Of a stretch of DNA of 64,000 nt, positions 1 through 8,568 are shown one piece after another. The stretch lies in assembly GCA_021771815.1 (NCBI GenBank), contig JAETOE010000006.1, forward strand, positions 46,196 to 110,195, read 5' to 3'. The notes under the pieces are model-generated. The model made no database searches. It saw only the letters and a list, made by a program, of their open reading frames with translations, and had not been told where the DNA came from. Source of the DNA: Roseburia hominis. Lineage in GTDB: Bacteria > Bacillota > Clostridia > Lachnospirales > Lachnospiraceae. The stretch's first letter is position 1; each line of letters begins with the position of its first letter. The translations under genes and the position numbers were made by a program.

Positions 1-2
1 TT

Positions 3-581
3 GTCCCATCGGAACAGCGTGTCATTACGATCGAGGACAGTCTGGAACTGCATTACGGTGAGATTAATCCGGGACATGATTATGTAGAATTGCAGGTCGG
101 AGAAGGATTTGGTTACAGGGATGCGATCAAGGCGTGTCTTAGGCAAGACCCGGAGTGGTTGGTTTTATCGGAAGCGCGTTCCTCGGAGGTTACGGCGCTG
201 CTTGAGCAGTGGAGTACCGGAGTGTGCGGCTTTACCACGATTCATCTGGATGATCTGCGTAAGCTGCCCGACCGCATCTTGAATATGATGAATGACAGTA
301 AGGATGCCGAGCGGATGGAAAACCGCATTTACAGCGACGTGAGCGTTGGCGTGCTTGTCCGTATGCATAAGGATAAGCAGGGCGGCATTCAGAGGTATAT
401 TGACCAACTCTGTTTTTACAGCAGGGAGGGGGAAGAAAATGTAATTTATATGATTGTCGAGGATGGAAGGATGGTGTCAGAGGAGCTTCCGCCGGAGATT
501 AAAAAGAAATTTCAGCGGGCGGGAATTAAAGACCCGTTCTTTTGTGAGAAAATGGAGGAATTTAAAAAATGTGGAAAGTAA
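3..581 (+). CDS. CpaF/TadA-type secretion ATPase, C-terminal part (5' end outside window)
   Basis: The reading frame is open from base 3, so the N-terminus lies upstream of the window. The first visible residues, VITIEDSLEL, match the Walker B region of VirB11/CpaF/GspE ATPases (compare the usual TIEDxxEL). The motif LRQDPEWLVLSEAR corresponds to the family's LRxxPD/RIIVGEVR segment, and GFTTIHLDD to the conserved H-box (TxHAND). Such hexameric ATPases sit under the inner membrane and power assembly of Tad-like pili or pseudopili. About the last 190 residues are visible. The gene overlaps the TadB/TadC-like gene by 13 bp, so the two are translationally coupled. Family assignment is firm; the exact substrate is unknown. 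Confidence 0.85.
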   Translation, partial: VPSEQRVITIEDSLELHYGEINPGHDYVELQVGEGFGYRDAIKACLRQDPEWLVLSEARSSEVTALLEQWSTGVCGFTTIHLDDLRKLPDRILNMMNDSKDAERMENRIYSDVSVGVLVRMHKDKQGGIQRYIDQLCFYSREGEENVIYMIVEDGRMVSEELPPEIKKKFQRAGIKDPFFCEKMEEFKKCGK

Positions 582-2161
582 AGGAGAAGCCGCGGGGAAA
601 GAAAAGCAAAATGCGGCGTGCGGTGGATAGAACGCAGAACAAGACAGAAAAGCGGAGAGAAAACATTTGGAATCCTAAGAATCTGCAAAAAGAGGTTCAT
701 GCCTTTGGTTATGACTTCTACTGGAAGACATATCTGATCGCGATACTGTGCATGTTACTTTTATTTGCGGCGGTAGGAATCTTTTTCCGGTTGGAAATGG
801 TGTACATCGGAATTGTTGCGGCGGTGGCGCTGCTTGTGCTGCCGATATTGATTCGGGATATGTACCGGAGAATGTTTGAACAGCGGCGTTTTTCGGACGT
901 CACGGATTATATGGAGCAGATGCTTTATTCTTTCCAAAAGGAGCACACCGTTCTTCGGGCGTTGCAGGAATGTTATAATGCCATGCCGGAGGGTATGATG
1001 AAGCATACTGTAGAAAAAGCGATCCGGTATGCACAGGAAGGGCAGGCGCAGACGGAAGCCGGGGCTTTGGCGGAAGCATTGCAGATCATTGAGAATAAAT
1101 ATGAGTGCGAAAAATTACATATGGTGCATGAGGTCTTGGTGAGTGCAGAGAGCAGGGGCGGCGACGTGGACGGTTCCATCGAACTTCTGATTGAAGATAT
1201 CGAGGTCTGGAAACGTCAGGTCTATCAGTTGCAGAGTAAAAAGAAGGATTGTCATGCGGATTGTATTGCTTCGATCATCGTTGCCGCACTAATGTGCGGG
1301 GCTGATATGTATATCATGGAAGTAGTGAAAGGAATGGTATATGCCGGTGAGGATATTAGTATATTCCGGTTGTTGGCGGTGCAGATTTCTTCTTTCGTGT
1401 TCCTTTTGTTCTGCGTATTTACGTTTTACCGAAGTAACCGGAAACTCACCGGAGATTGGCTTATAAAGGACAGGAGCGCAGAAGAGGGAGTGCTAAAATC
1501 TTATCGGTATGTGATGGAATTTAACGAAGCAAAGGAGAGTAAGAAAAGCAGGCTGTTTGCACTTGTGTTTTTGGTAGCCGCTGTTCCCTGCTATATCTGG
1601 TTGGCAAAATGGGCGGTTATTCCATGCATCCTGATCGCGGCTTTCATGCTTGTACAGCATCGTTTTAGTTATGATATGTGCCGTAAAGATGTAAAAGCGG
1701 CTTTATATATGGCATTCCCGGAGTGGATGATGGACATGGCTTTATTGTTACAGACGAACAATGTACAGGTGGCGATCCAAAAGTCGATTTCCAAGGCGGA
1801 GAAGATCATGCGGGGCGAATTGCTTAAGCTGATAGAGCGCATCAAGGAAAATCCCGATGATGTACAGTCATATACAACATTTTGTGAAAAATTCGATGTG
1901 CCGGAGATTGCAAGCTGTATGAAAATGCTTTATGCGGTATCAGAAGCCGGGAGTGGAAATGCAAAGGTACAGATTGAAAACCTCGTGCGTCATGTACAGA
2001 AATTCCAGGAGCGGGAGACGGAAAAGAAGAATGAGGATATCAGTATGAAAACGCGTATGATCTGTTACTATCCGATCGCAGCAACTACGTGTAAGATGCT
2101 TGTTGATATGACGGCGGGAACGCTTCTGCTGTTTTCTGTGTTCCAGTATGGATTTTCGTAA
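569..2161 (+). CDS. Fused TadB/TadC-like type II secretion F-domain membrane protein
   Basis: A 530-residue integral membrane protein with a basic N-terminus, hydrophobic segments near residues 53-95, 230-290, 330-360 and at the extreme C-terminus, and two soluble T2SS-F-like helical units (about 105-215, YMEQMLYSFQKEHTVLRALQE; and 385-480, FPEWMMDMALLLQTNNVQVA). In Tad systems TadB and TadC are separate proteins of about 300 residues; here both units appear in one chain. It would form the inner-membrane platform turned by the preceding ATPase. The start overlaps the ATPase gene, with GGAGG 11 bases upstream. A second ATG at 611 could also serve. The fold assignment is from layout and motifs. 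Confidence 0.75.
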   Translation: MWKVKEKPRGKKSKMRRAVDRTQNKTEKRRENIWNPKNLQKEVHAFGYDFYWKTYLIAILCMLLLFAAVGIFFRLEMVYIGIVAAVALLVLPILIRDMYRRMFEQRRFSDVTDYMEQMLYSFQKEHTVLRALQECYNAMPEGMMKHTVEKAIRYAQEGQAQTEAGALAEALQIIENKYECEKLHMVHEVLVSAESRGGDVDGSIELLIEDIEVWKRQVYQLQSKKKDCHADCIASIIVAALMCGADMYIMEVVKGMVYAGEDISIFRLLAVQISSFVFLLFCVFTFYRSNRKLTGDWLIKDRSAEEGVLKSYRYVMEFNEAKESKKSRLFALVFLVAAVPCYIWLAKWAVIPCILIAAFMLVQHRFSYDMCRKDVKAALYMAFPEWMMDMALLLQTNNVQVAIQKSISKAEKIMRGELLKLIERIKENPDDVQSYTTFCEKFDVPEIASCMKMLYAVSEAGSGNAKVQIENLVRHVQKFQERETEKKNEDISMKTRMICYYPIAATTCKMLVDMTAGTLLLFSVFQYGFS

Positions 2162-2174
2162 AGGGGGCATTTAG

Positions 2175-2510
2175 ATGAAAGAAATCATTTCAATTTACAG
2201 TGCGCTGTTCATCCTGCTTCTTAATATGGCGTCGGGCTTATCGGTCGCGGTTGCTACAGAACAGGTCGAACAGGCGAAAAGCTATAAGACAGAGGTTGTC
2301 GCGGAGATTGAGAACAGCAATTTTAATCCGACAGTGATTGATGCGTGTAAGACAAAAGCGGCGGAGAGGGGTTATACACTGTCGGTGGAATCCTGTGTGT
2401 ATGACGCGGCGCATGATATACAGACGGCGGAGGTTGTGCTTACATATAAGTATGCAATGCCGCTGTTCGGAGTCGACGAGACAAGAACGACGCGGGGAAT
2501 CGCGAGATAG
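2175..2510 (+). CDS. Small secreted/anchored pseudopilin-like protein
   Basis: A 111-residue protein with one N-terminal hydrophobic helix (about residues 5-27, ISIYSALFILLLNMASGLSV) and a short mixed alpha/beta tail. It follows the TadB/TadC-like gene by 13 bp with the ribosome site AAGGGGG. Position and single N-terminal helix suggest a TadE-like minor pseudopilin of the preceding platform. I see no classic G/A-E prepilin peptidase site. Function is inferred only from context. Confidence 0.6.
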   Translation: MKEIISIYSALFILLLNMASGLSVAVATEQVEQAKSYKTEVVAEIENSNFNPTVIDACKTKAAERGYTLSVESCVYDAAHDIQTAEVVLTYKYAMPLFGVDETRTTRGIAR

Positions 2511-2522
2511 GAGTGATGGACA

Positions 2523-2636
2523 ATGGGGCTTAGGGTTGTAATTGAAGAACTGGGCGGCGGGATGCTGATTCTTGCAATGGGAAGTGGGTTGATTGGAATT
2601 TTTTTGAATCTGCTTGCTGTGGTGTCTTCATTTTAA
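2523..2636 (+). CDS. 37-residue hydrophobic membrane peptide
   Basis: ATG at 2523 to TAA at 2634. The ribosome site GGAGTG overlaps the end of the preceding gene. The product is almost entirely one membrane helix (GGGMLILAMGSGLIGIFLNLLAVVS) after a short MGLRVVIEEL leader. Its tight spacing inside the Tad-like operon supports translation. It could be a pilin-like peptide or a small subunit of the platform. I do not recognise a family. Confidence 0.55.
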   Translation: MGLRVVIEELGGGMLILAMGSGLIGIFLNLLAVVSSF

Positions 2637-2653
2637 GGAAAGCGGGTGTGTGA

Positions 2654-2800
2654 ATGGAGAAATTAATGGAAGAATATGGTACGACCATGCTCTACATGAT
2701 TGCGGGAACGCTGACACTTGCTCTGGTGCTTGCTTTTTATCAGCCGGGCGGGGCGGTGAATGACATTATCCGTAGCTTTATGAGCGGGCTTACCGGATAG
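2654..2800 (+). CDS. 48-residue single-span membrane peptide, Flp-pilin-sized
   Basis: ATG at 2654 to TAG at 2798, preceded by AGGAAAGCGGG. It has a short acidic N-terminus (MEKLMEEYGTTM), one central hydrophobic helix (LYMIAGTLTLALVLAFYQ) and a polar tail (PGGAVNDIIRSFMSGLTG). Size and layout resemble Flp-type pilins of Tad systems. No prepilin peptidase gene or cleavage motif is visible, so this is only a suggestion. Confidence 0.55.
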   Translation: MEKLMEEYGTTMLYMIAGTLTLALVLAFYQPGGAVNDIIRSFMSGLTG

Positions 2801-2809
2801 GAGGATAGA

Positions 2810-3274
2810 ATGAAGTATGTTGTTAAGGTATTAGGCAGTGCTATCCTGTGCGCGGTTGTTGGCGTCATGGGATGGACGTTGTTTTTCCATATACCGGACA
2901 CAGAAGGGCATGAAGGTGTGTTGCAGATCATTGGCGCACAGATCGAGGGAATCGGCGGTATTATTGCAGACGGAGCGTTTGAAGGATATAAGAATGAGAG
3001 CATGGAAGATTTTCCGGTGATAAACTGTTTACAGACGGGAAATCTCACACCGGGAAGATATGCGCTTGGTACGCTGATCGGTGCAAAAGATCATGCCGGA
3101 AATACATTGAATTTTAATGTGAAGGTAAAAGCGCCGGGAGCCGCGCAGTGGAATGAATATGCCGGAACGGATGAAGTGGATTTTATGAACCGGGGTATTT
3201 ATACATTGTCTGTAGAAACAGAAGACGCGGATGGCAGAGAGACGACCAGCCGGATTGTGATTCCGGTCAATTAA
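2810..3274 (+). CDS. Secreted/anchored protein with N-terminal membrane helix, Tad-like operon
   Basis: 154 residues: a hydrophobic helix at about 5-27 followed by an extracytoplasmic domain rich in beta-prone segments (GRYALGTLIGAKDHAGNTL; GIYTLSVETEDADGRETTSRIVI). The C-terminal half reads like an Ig-like or bacterial repeat strand pattern. It starts 9 bp after the previous stop with the ribosome site GGAGG. The context suggests a pseudopilin or pilus accessory protein. The family is not recognised. Confidence 0.65.
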   Translation: MKYVVKVLGSAILCAVVGVMGWTLFFHIPDTEGHEGVLQIIGAQIEGIGGIIADGAFEGYKNESMEDFPVINCLQTGNLTPGRYALGTLIGAKDHAGNTLNFNVKVKAPGAAQWNEYAGTDEVDFMNRGIYTLSVETEDADGRETTSRIVIPVN

Positions 3275-3294
3275 AATGTGAGGAGGATAAGACG

Positions 3295-3387
3295 ATGAGA
3301 AAGAAACTGATTGCAGTAATCGTGACAGTGACCGCGGCAGTTGCAGGCGGTATGTTCTGGCATAGAACGAAGAGGAAGGGCGTATGA
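3295..3387 (+). CDS. 30-residue membrane peptide
   Basis: ATG at 3295 with a strong AGGAGG site upstream. The stop TGA at 3385 overlaps the next gene's ATG (ATGA), a translational coupling arrangement. The product is a basic start (MRKKL), one hydrophobic stretch (IAVIVTVTAAVAGGMFW) and a basic tail (HRTKRKGV). The ribosome site and coupling make it more likely real than chance, but its role is unknown. Confidence 0.5.
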   Translation: MRKKLIAVIVTVTAAVAGGMFWHRTKRKGV

Positions 3388-3977
3388 AGAATGTAACAAT
3401 TATAATTGCATCGGTCATTTTAGGTTTTATTGCACTGGTAAGCGTAATGACGATAACCGGACGTACTGACAGACAGACGGAGTTGTCAGAGAACCTACCG
3501 TCTGCCGTGGAAGAGACAATGAACACGCTGCTTGTAAAAAGGCAGTACCAGATCGCAGACAAAGAGGAATTTATCGCAGATTTTCGTGAAAATCTTGCGA
3601 AGGTGATTGACAGTGAAGGTGAAATTACGGTCGATGTAGCGGGCATGGATATGGAAAAAGGCGTGCTGTCTGTACGGGTGACGTTGGATTATCTGCACCC
3701 GAACGGAGAGCCGGGAAGTGTAAGTTGTGAACGTACAGTGGTATTCGACCAGACAGAAGCGGAAAATGCCGGAATCTGCGTTGTGCGTTTTTATCTTACG
3801 CCGGACGGGGAATGCTATAAACAGTACAAGCTTCATCCCGGTGAATGCCCGGCTCCTTTAAGAAGTCCGCAGTCAGCATATGGCAGTTTTGCGGGATGGT
3901 TCGATGCAGACGGGAATTTGATTGATTTTTCACAGCCCGTGGATAGGGACATGACCTATTATGCAAGGTGGAGTTGA
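3384..3977 (+). CDS. Membrane-anchored surface protein with a Listeria-Bacteroides (InlB B-type) repeat
   Basis: 197 residues. The N-terminal helix (about 4-25) anchors or exports the protein. Residues 40-150 form an unassigned extracytoplasmic domain. The C-terminus (GSFAGWFDADGNL to TYYARW) matches one InlB B-repeat / Listeria-Bacteroides repeat, a small beta-grasp module common in surface proteins of gut Firmicutes. The gene is coupled to the 30-residue peptide and closes the Tad-like gene string. It is probably displayed on the surface or at the pilus tip; the partner is unknown. Confidence 0.65.
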   Translation: MKNVTIIIASVILGFIALVSVMTITGRTDRQTELSENLPSAVEETMNTLLVKRQYQIADKEEFIADFRENLAKVIDSEGEITVDVAGMDMEKGVLSVRVTLDYLHPNGEPGSVSCERTVVFDQTEAENAGICVVRFYLTPDGECYKQYKLHPGECPAPLRSPQSAYGSFAGWFDADGNLIDFSQPVDRDMTYYARWS

Positions 3978-4019
3978 AAAAGAGGTAAAAGAGGTTTATA
4001 CTATAAGTAGGTGATACGG

Positions 4020-4043
4020 CGGATGTAGGAAGCCCTGCATCCG
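4020..4043 (+). promoter_or_regulatory. Ten-bp hairpin immediately upstream of the lipoprotein ribosome site
   Basis: CGGATGTAGG (4020-4029) pairs with CCTGCATCCG (4034-4043) around an AAGC loop, with one G-U pair. The ribosome site GAGGAGG begins within 3 bases of the hairpin, which could modulate initiation at 4059 or protect an mRNA 5' end. It has no U-tract, so it is not a terminator. A possible -10 (TATACT) lies at 3998-4003. Confidence 0.45.
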
Positions 4044-4058
4044 GTGAGGAGGAAAGAC

Positions 4059-5453
4059 ATGAAAAGAAAAGCATTTTTATTAACATTCGTAATGATGATG
4101 GCAGGAATGACCGGATGCGGGGCGAAGGAACTTGCGCTTGTATCAGACCGGGTGGAGGTAGAGCTTGGAAGTGAGCTTGATACAACAGTTACAAAGTATG
4201 TTGATCTGGGCGAGACGGCAGCGGCAGACGTAAGCGTCGATTTTTCGGCGGTGGATGTCTTGGCAGTCGGTTCATATACGGCGACCGTTATTTCCGGCGA
4301 CCAGACAGCAGAATTTGAGGTCGATGTGGTAGATACGACAGCTCCGGCAGTAGAGGTGTTGGAGGACGTGAAAGTGGCGGCGGGAATGCCGCTTTATGCA
4401 AAGGACGTGATTACAGATATCACGGAATTAAGCGGAAATGCGGAAGTAAAATTTACAGTTGCGACGTCGCAACAGGAAGATGCAGCGGAAGCGACAGAGA
4501 GTGTAGAGGAAGGAACGGAAGAAGCGGCGGAGGAAACAGAAACGGCGGAGAGTACGGAGCTTCCGACATTGGAAGAGATGTTTAAGCTTGGGGATGTAAC
4601 GTGTCAGAATGCGGTCGTGACCTTTGAGGAAGTTGGCAAATATGACGTTGCCGTGATCGTAGCGGACGCATCCGGCAATGAGACAACTGTTCCGGTGTGT
4701 GTGATTGTCGGTGATGTTCCGGTATTCTCGGGTATCGAAGATTTGACAGTGGCACTTGGAACGGACGCAGAAGAGGTTGATTATCTGGACGGTGTGACGG
4801 CGGTCGATTGTAACGGGAATGATCTGACGGAAGATGTCGTATGTGATTCTTCGGCGGTTGATCTTACGACAGCGGGTGAGTATGAGATTACTTATACTGT
4901 AACGGATGAAAACGGGTTTAAAGCAGAGCAGACCGCGACCGTGACCGTAGAGGAAAAGAGCGGTAAGACGGACGCCGCAAAGAAAAATACATCCAGTAAG
5001 ACGGATGCAAAGTCTGACACGAAGAAGAACGACAGCACGACGGGAACGAGCGGTAATAACAATTCCGGCACAAGCGCGAATGTAAATGCGTCCAGTGGTA
5101 ATACGAACAGTGGCGCAAACACATCAAGTGATGCAGGAAATAGTAATGTGTCAAATACGGATGCCGGAAATGCGGGAAATAATAGTAGTTCTGGTGCAAA
5201 TGCGGGAAATACGAGCACGCCGGGTGCAGATACAGGGAATACGAGCGCACCAAGTACAGATACAGGAAATACGAGTGCACCAAGTACACCGACACCGGAA
5301 ACGCCAAGTACACCGGATGCGGGAAGTGTGTCAAATGATAATCAGCAGACATCGGATGACCTAGGGGATTTAGGATTTGAAATTTTGAGTCCGGATGAAG
5401 CGGGTTCTGGTGAAGATTTATCTGCGGGTGATGGTACATCGGTTTGGAATTAG
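4059..5453 (+). CDS. Lipoprotein with Ig-like domains and a long Ser/Asn/Thr/Gly linker
   Basis: The ATG at 4059 is chosen over GTG 4044 because GAGGAGG lies between them. The signal peptide ends in the lipobox MTGCG (Cys at about residue 21), so the protein should be lipid-anchored outside the membrane. About residues 25-290 contain three beta-rich Ig/cadherin-like units (GEYEITYTVTDENG is typical of bacterial Ig-like and DUF5011 domains). An acidic Glu/Ala/Thr segment interrupts the second unit directly after VATSQQ, which is encoded by a 16-bp palindrome. From about residue 300 the chain is a low-complexity linker of Asn, Ser, Thr and Gly, probably crossing the wall. No LPXTG motif is present. 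The substrate is unknown; it probably serves the secretion or conjugation surface. Confidence 0.75.
   Translation: MKRKAFLLTFVMMMAGMTGCGAKELALVSDRVEVELGSELDTTVTKYVDLGETAAADVSVDFSAVDVLAVGSYTATVISGDQTAEFEVDVVDTTAPAVEVLEDVKVAAGMPLYAKDVITDITELSGNAEVKFTVATSQQEDAAEATESVEEGTEEAAEETETAESTELPTLEEMFKLGDVTCQNAVVTFEEVGKYDVAVIVADASGNETTVPVCVIVGDVPVFSGIEDLTVALGTDAEEVDYLDGVTAVDCNGNDLTEDVVCDSSAVDLTTAGEYEITYTVTDENGFKAEQTATVTVEEKSGKTDAAKKNTSSKTDAKSDTKKNDSTTGTSGNNNSGTSANVNASSGNTNSGANTSSDAGNSNVSNTDAGNAGNNSSSGANAGNTSTPGADTGNTSAPSTDTGNTSAPSTPTPETPSTPDAGSVSNDNQQTSDDLGDLGFEILSPDEAGSGEDLSAGDGTSVWN
4458..4473. repeat. Palindrome GTTGCGACGTCGCAAC, copy 1 (in coding sequence)
   Basis: Perfect 16-bp palindrome inside the lipoprotein gene, read in frame as V-A-T-S-Q and immediately followed by an acidic low-complexity stretch. 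The same core recurs at 7366, 16820 and 24113, all within the conjugative element. Confidence 0.8.
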
Positions 5454-5471
5454 TGGAGGAAAATTGAATTA

Positions 5472-8246
5472 ATGACAAAGAAAGGGATATATGAAAGACT
5501 GCTACGGTTGGTGGCAGTCTTTTTGATTGGAATATTTTGTTTTTTGACAGTGTTTTTTGACGCCCGCGTGGAAGCTGCTGTTACAGGGCAGGAAACAAGT
5601 GAAATGTTAATTAATACGGCAATCGGGCGATATAAGCTTAATTATACCGGGAACACAAATCATTATGCTTACTGGAATAGTGAGACTGGACGGGAAGTTG
5701 TGAATCATATTTATAATGATGCGGGTATTGGTTCGAACAGTTCAACGGCTGTTTTAACAAGAACACCAGGAGCGTCAAATATCAAGTATGCATTTTTGGT
5801 GTGGGAAACAAGGTCGCCGGAAGCGGTGAATCGGGCAGTAGGAATTATTACACCGAATGGAAAACAGTTTGGCATTGTGCCGACCTACGCAATTAATGAC
5901 TGGCGCGTGGTCGGCGGTGCTGGAGCTAAATCTATGTATTGTATGGCTGCGGATGTGACGGCGGTTGTACAAAGTGCAGGCTATGGCAATTACTCTGTTT
6001 GTAATATTCCGCGTTGGTATTGGGGCGAAAACGGCGATACTGGCGGTGGTGAATCTCCCGGTTCATGGCAGTTAATCGTTGTGGAAGAGGGAAAGGATTT
6101 TCCGGTACGGGCAGTTACTTTGGATATGGGCGCACGGTTTAAACTTGAGGAAAATCTTGAATCTACTATTAATTTCTCGGATGGTGTTACGACAAAATCC
6201 ATCGGAACAGCAACAGGACAGATTTTTTTCGGGGCTTCCAATGTGAGTGGGGTGAATGGTTCGGTCGCAATGACAGAGAATATTTCTGCTTACGATGAAA
6301 GTGGTAGATTTATTACAAATGCGGTGTCGAACACCACGACAAGGGCAGGACTTTACAGAAATGGAAATCTTGTGAACAGTCGCGATAATATAGATGGCTG
6401 TATCCGTATGGATTTGTCTGATGTCGACGGCGGTATTGGCAATCATGCAAAGACATTGAAAAGTTACATAGAAAATACCGGGTGGACAACCTTTTTCTTG
6501 TTTGGTACAGCGGTAGATATCGCATTCCCGGATTTTGAAGCGTACCAGACAACGACAGTTAATAGTTCTACGGGCGTGATGGTGCAGGGAAGCATTAAGA
6601 ACGTGTCAGCGGCGGCAAATACCGGAATTTATGACGGTAAGCTTGTTGTATATATTGACGGGGGCTTGAATATCACAGATGCAACCGCGTTTGTGAATGG
6701 TATATCTGTTCCGGGCAGTGTGAGCGGTAATCAGGTAACATTTACCGGGCTTGACAATCTTACGACGGGGAACGTGATTACTTACGCTATTAGCTGTCAG
6801 CCGAACGGCACGGGAAATGGGCGTTATGACAATAGCGATAATTTCTCGGGACGTCTCCGGGCAGATGGAGCGAATACGGGCTATCCGGTAGATAATGTGT
6901 GTATTTCCTCGTCATATGCACTTGCAAAGTATAAGTTGACGGTAAATGCGGGAAATGGCATTGAAAGTGTGAGCGGCGGCGGTGATTATATTTTCGGTCA
7001 GACGGTGAATATCAATGCAGTTGTGAAAAAAGGCTATCACTGGAAGGATTGGACAGGAAATTATAATACGGCGGTACAAAATTATCGTTTTCGGATGCCT
7101 GCAAGTGATGTCACACTTACGGCGAATGCAGAAGCAAACGAATATATCTTACATTTTGAAACGAACGGCGGAGCAGAGGTTACGCCAATCCCAGATATGA
7201 CAATACGCTATGATGAAACGGTCACACTGCCGGATGCGACGGGTGCATACGTAAAATATACATTAGACGGCGTGAATGTGACGTCAGATGTGTTGAACGG
7301 TACGATTTCCTTATCCAGTCAGAATGAAACGGAAGAAGAGCCGGAAACGGATGGAGAGAACGCAATTGCGACGTCGCAACCGGAAGAGGATGCGGAAGTG
7401 GCAGGCGTAGCGGAGACATCAGAGCAGGACGCGGCAGAACAGACAGAGCCGGGGCTTGAGGAAACACCGGAAGAAGGAGAGCGCGACAAAGCCGCCTATG
7501 AATCCGTATATATGGGATGGGCGACAGAAGCGGAAAAAGACTATTTCGAACCGCAGTGGACGGCGGGGGCATCTTTGGAGGTTTCTGCGCTTGTAGATGC
7601 TATGGGTGTGACAGAGCAGAACGGCGCGACAATCAACTTGTATGCGGTGTGGGATGATTGTCCTTGGATAAAGGCACAGACGCTTTATTACTCCTTAGAA
7701 CAGGCGCAGAGTGGGTTTATTACGGTAGATGAAATATTAAGCCATGCGACGGCGTATGACAGGGAAGACGGCGAACTGATCGCGCCGGGGGAACATGACG
7801 ATGGTACGTCGTTTACTATCCCGGACTATATGCCGACAGACTTTACACAGTTTGACAGTGAGGGCGGATGTACGGAAAATCTGACGGTCGTTGACAGTGC
7901 GGGGAATATCTACCGTAAAATGATATGGGTGTATATCGTTGACACAGCGGCGACGGAGGTATTGCCGGAAGGAACAACACGCTTCATCAACGAGTATTAT
8001 TATTATCAGCCGTATGACCTCGGAGGGCTTCGGGATGATTCTGTTTGGAAGACTGACCCGGAATATGTACAGACGTTGACGGAAGCGTTTAAAAACTTAA
8101 AGAATGATACGCCGATAGAAAGCTACCATTCCACGTATGAGGAAAACCTTGAAATGAGAGAGTACATAGATGAGCACGGTTTCGGAAATAGTAAAGAACC
8201 GGATGCGTTGCGGGGATTTTATGACCGGTTTATGGCGCAGGATTAG
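5472..8246 (+). CDS. Large secreted surface protein / adhesin-like, 924 residues
   Basis: N-terminal signal peptide (basic MTKKGIYERLLR, hydrophobic core to about 30, VEAAVTG as likely cleavage region). Residues about 40-460 are beta-rich with Asn/Gly/Ser/Thr patterns typical of surface adhesins. About 475-545 carries a bacterial repeat domain (VNAGNGIESVSGGG to RMPASDVTLTANAE). About 550-715 resembles an InlB B-repeat (LHFETNGGAEVTPIPDMTI to INLYAVW), split by an acidic Glu-rich insert containing IATSQP, itself encoded by a palindrome. The C-terminal 200 residues look like an Ig-like unit plus a tail. No LPXTG and no C-terminal helix, so retention must be non-covalent or absent. It follows the lipoprotein by 18 bp. 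Its role in mating-pair contact or host adhesion is an inference. Confidence 0.75.
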   Translation: MTKKGIYERLLRLVAVFLIGIFCFLTVFFDARVEAAVTGQETSEMLINTAIGRYKLNYTGNTNHYAYWNSETGREVVNHIYNDAGIGSNSSTAVLTRTPGASNIKYAFLVWETRSPEAVNRAVGIITPNGKQFGIVPTYAINDWRVVGGAGAKSMYCMAADVTAVVQSAGYGNYSVCNIPRWYWGENGDTGGGESPGSWQLIVVEEGKDFPVRAVTLDMGARFKLEENLESTINFSDGVTTKSIGTATGQIFFGASNVSGVNGSVAMTENISAYDESGRFITNAVSNTTTRAGLYRNGNLVNSRDNIDGCIRMDLSDVDGGIGNHAKTLKSYIENTGWTTFFLFGTAVDIAFPDFEAYQTTTVNSSTGVMVQGSIKNVSAAANTGIYDGKLVVYIDGGLNITDATAFVNGISVPGSVSGNQVTFTGLDNLTTGNVITYAISCQPNGTGNGRYDNSDNFSGRLRADGANTGYPVDNVCISSSYALAKYKLTVNAGNGIESVSGGGDYIFGQTVNINAVVKKGYHWKDWTGNYNTAVQNYRFRMPASDVTLTANAEANEYILHFETNGGAEVTPIPDMTIRYDETVTLPDATGAYVKYTLDGVNVTSDVLNGTISLSSQNETEEEPETDGENAIATSQPEEDAEVAGVAETSEQDAAEQTEPGLEETPEEGERDKAAYESVYMGWATEAEKDYFEPQWTAGASLEVSALVDAMGVTEQNGATINLYAVWDDCPWIKAQTLYYSLEQAQSGFITVDEILSHATAYDREDGELIAPGEHDDGTSFTIPDYMPTDFTQFDSEGGCTENLTVVDSAGNIYRKMIWVYIVDTAATEVLPEGTTRFINEYYYYQPYDLGGLRDDSVWKTDPEYVQTLTEAFKNLKNDTPIESYHSTYEENLEMREYIDEHGFGNSKEPDALRGFYDRFMAQD
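7366..7379. repeat. Palindrome TTGCGACGTCGCAA, copy 2 (in coding sequence)
   Basis: Perfect 14-bp palindrome inside the adhesin-like gene, read in the same frame as copy 1 (I-A-T-S-Q) and again inside an acidic low-complexity segment of the protein. Confidence 0.75.
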
Positions 8247-8270
8247 GTGAAAAGAAGATTAGAAAATGAA

Positions 8271-8305
8271 AAGGAAGATGACTGAATACAGCATCTTCCT
8301 TTTTT
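8271..8305. terminator. Bidirectional intrinsic terminator
   Basis: AAGGAAGATG (8271-8280) pairs with CATCTTCCTT (8292-8301), followed by T-rich sequence and preceded by A-rich sequence. It lies between the convergent adhesin gene (ends 8246) and DUF4160 gene (ends 8308) and can serve both strands. Confidence 0.85.
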
Positions 8306-8307
8306 GG

Positions 8308-8568
8308 TTAAAGGGTGTTGAAATAATCGAACCAAGCTTCAAGAATATCCGCCCTGTTTTCCAGAATATAGCGGGCGATTTTCTTTAGATCGTTTTGTGG
8401 AATCTGACTGTTGTTGTGTTCCAGTCGGATGCCGTCTCCGGTAATCCAAAACTTTGTGGCGTTTGATGATTGTTTTCCTTTACAAACATGAATATGCGGC
8501 GGTTCGGCGTTCTCGTTCGACCAGAAAAAGAATTTATAGCCGAGAAAATCAAGCAAAGCTTTAGGCAT
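8308..8568 (-). CDS. DUF4160 family protein, possible toxin of a TA-like cassette
   Basis: 86 residues. The motif GYKFFFWSNENAEPPHIHVCKGKQ matches the DUF4160 hallmark (IxIxFYxxEHxPPHFHV); the C-terminus NRADILEAWFDYFN matches its closing helix. DUF4160 genes are usually paired with DUF2442-like partners and are predicted to be toxin-antitoxin-like; no biochemical role is established that I can cite. Its start overlaps the upstream gene by 8 bp, giving one transcription unit with the XRE regulator. Family assignment is good; the toxin role is inference. Confidence 0.75.
   Translation of the reverse strand: MPKALLDFLGYKFFFWSNENAEPPHIHVCKGKQSSNATKFWITGDGIRLEHNNSQIPQNDLKKIARYILENRADILEAWFDYFNTL

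Noticed and set aside
4020..4043. c-di-GMP or other riboswitch before the lipoprotein gene
   Set aside because: Only one simple hairpin is present; none of the conserved riboswitch motifs is found.
5086..5364. Arg/Gln-rich ORF within the lipoprotein linker region
   Set aside because: It is a frame-shifted reading of a low-complexity coding repeat.
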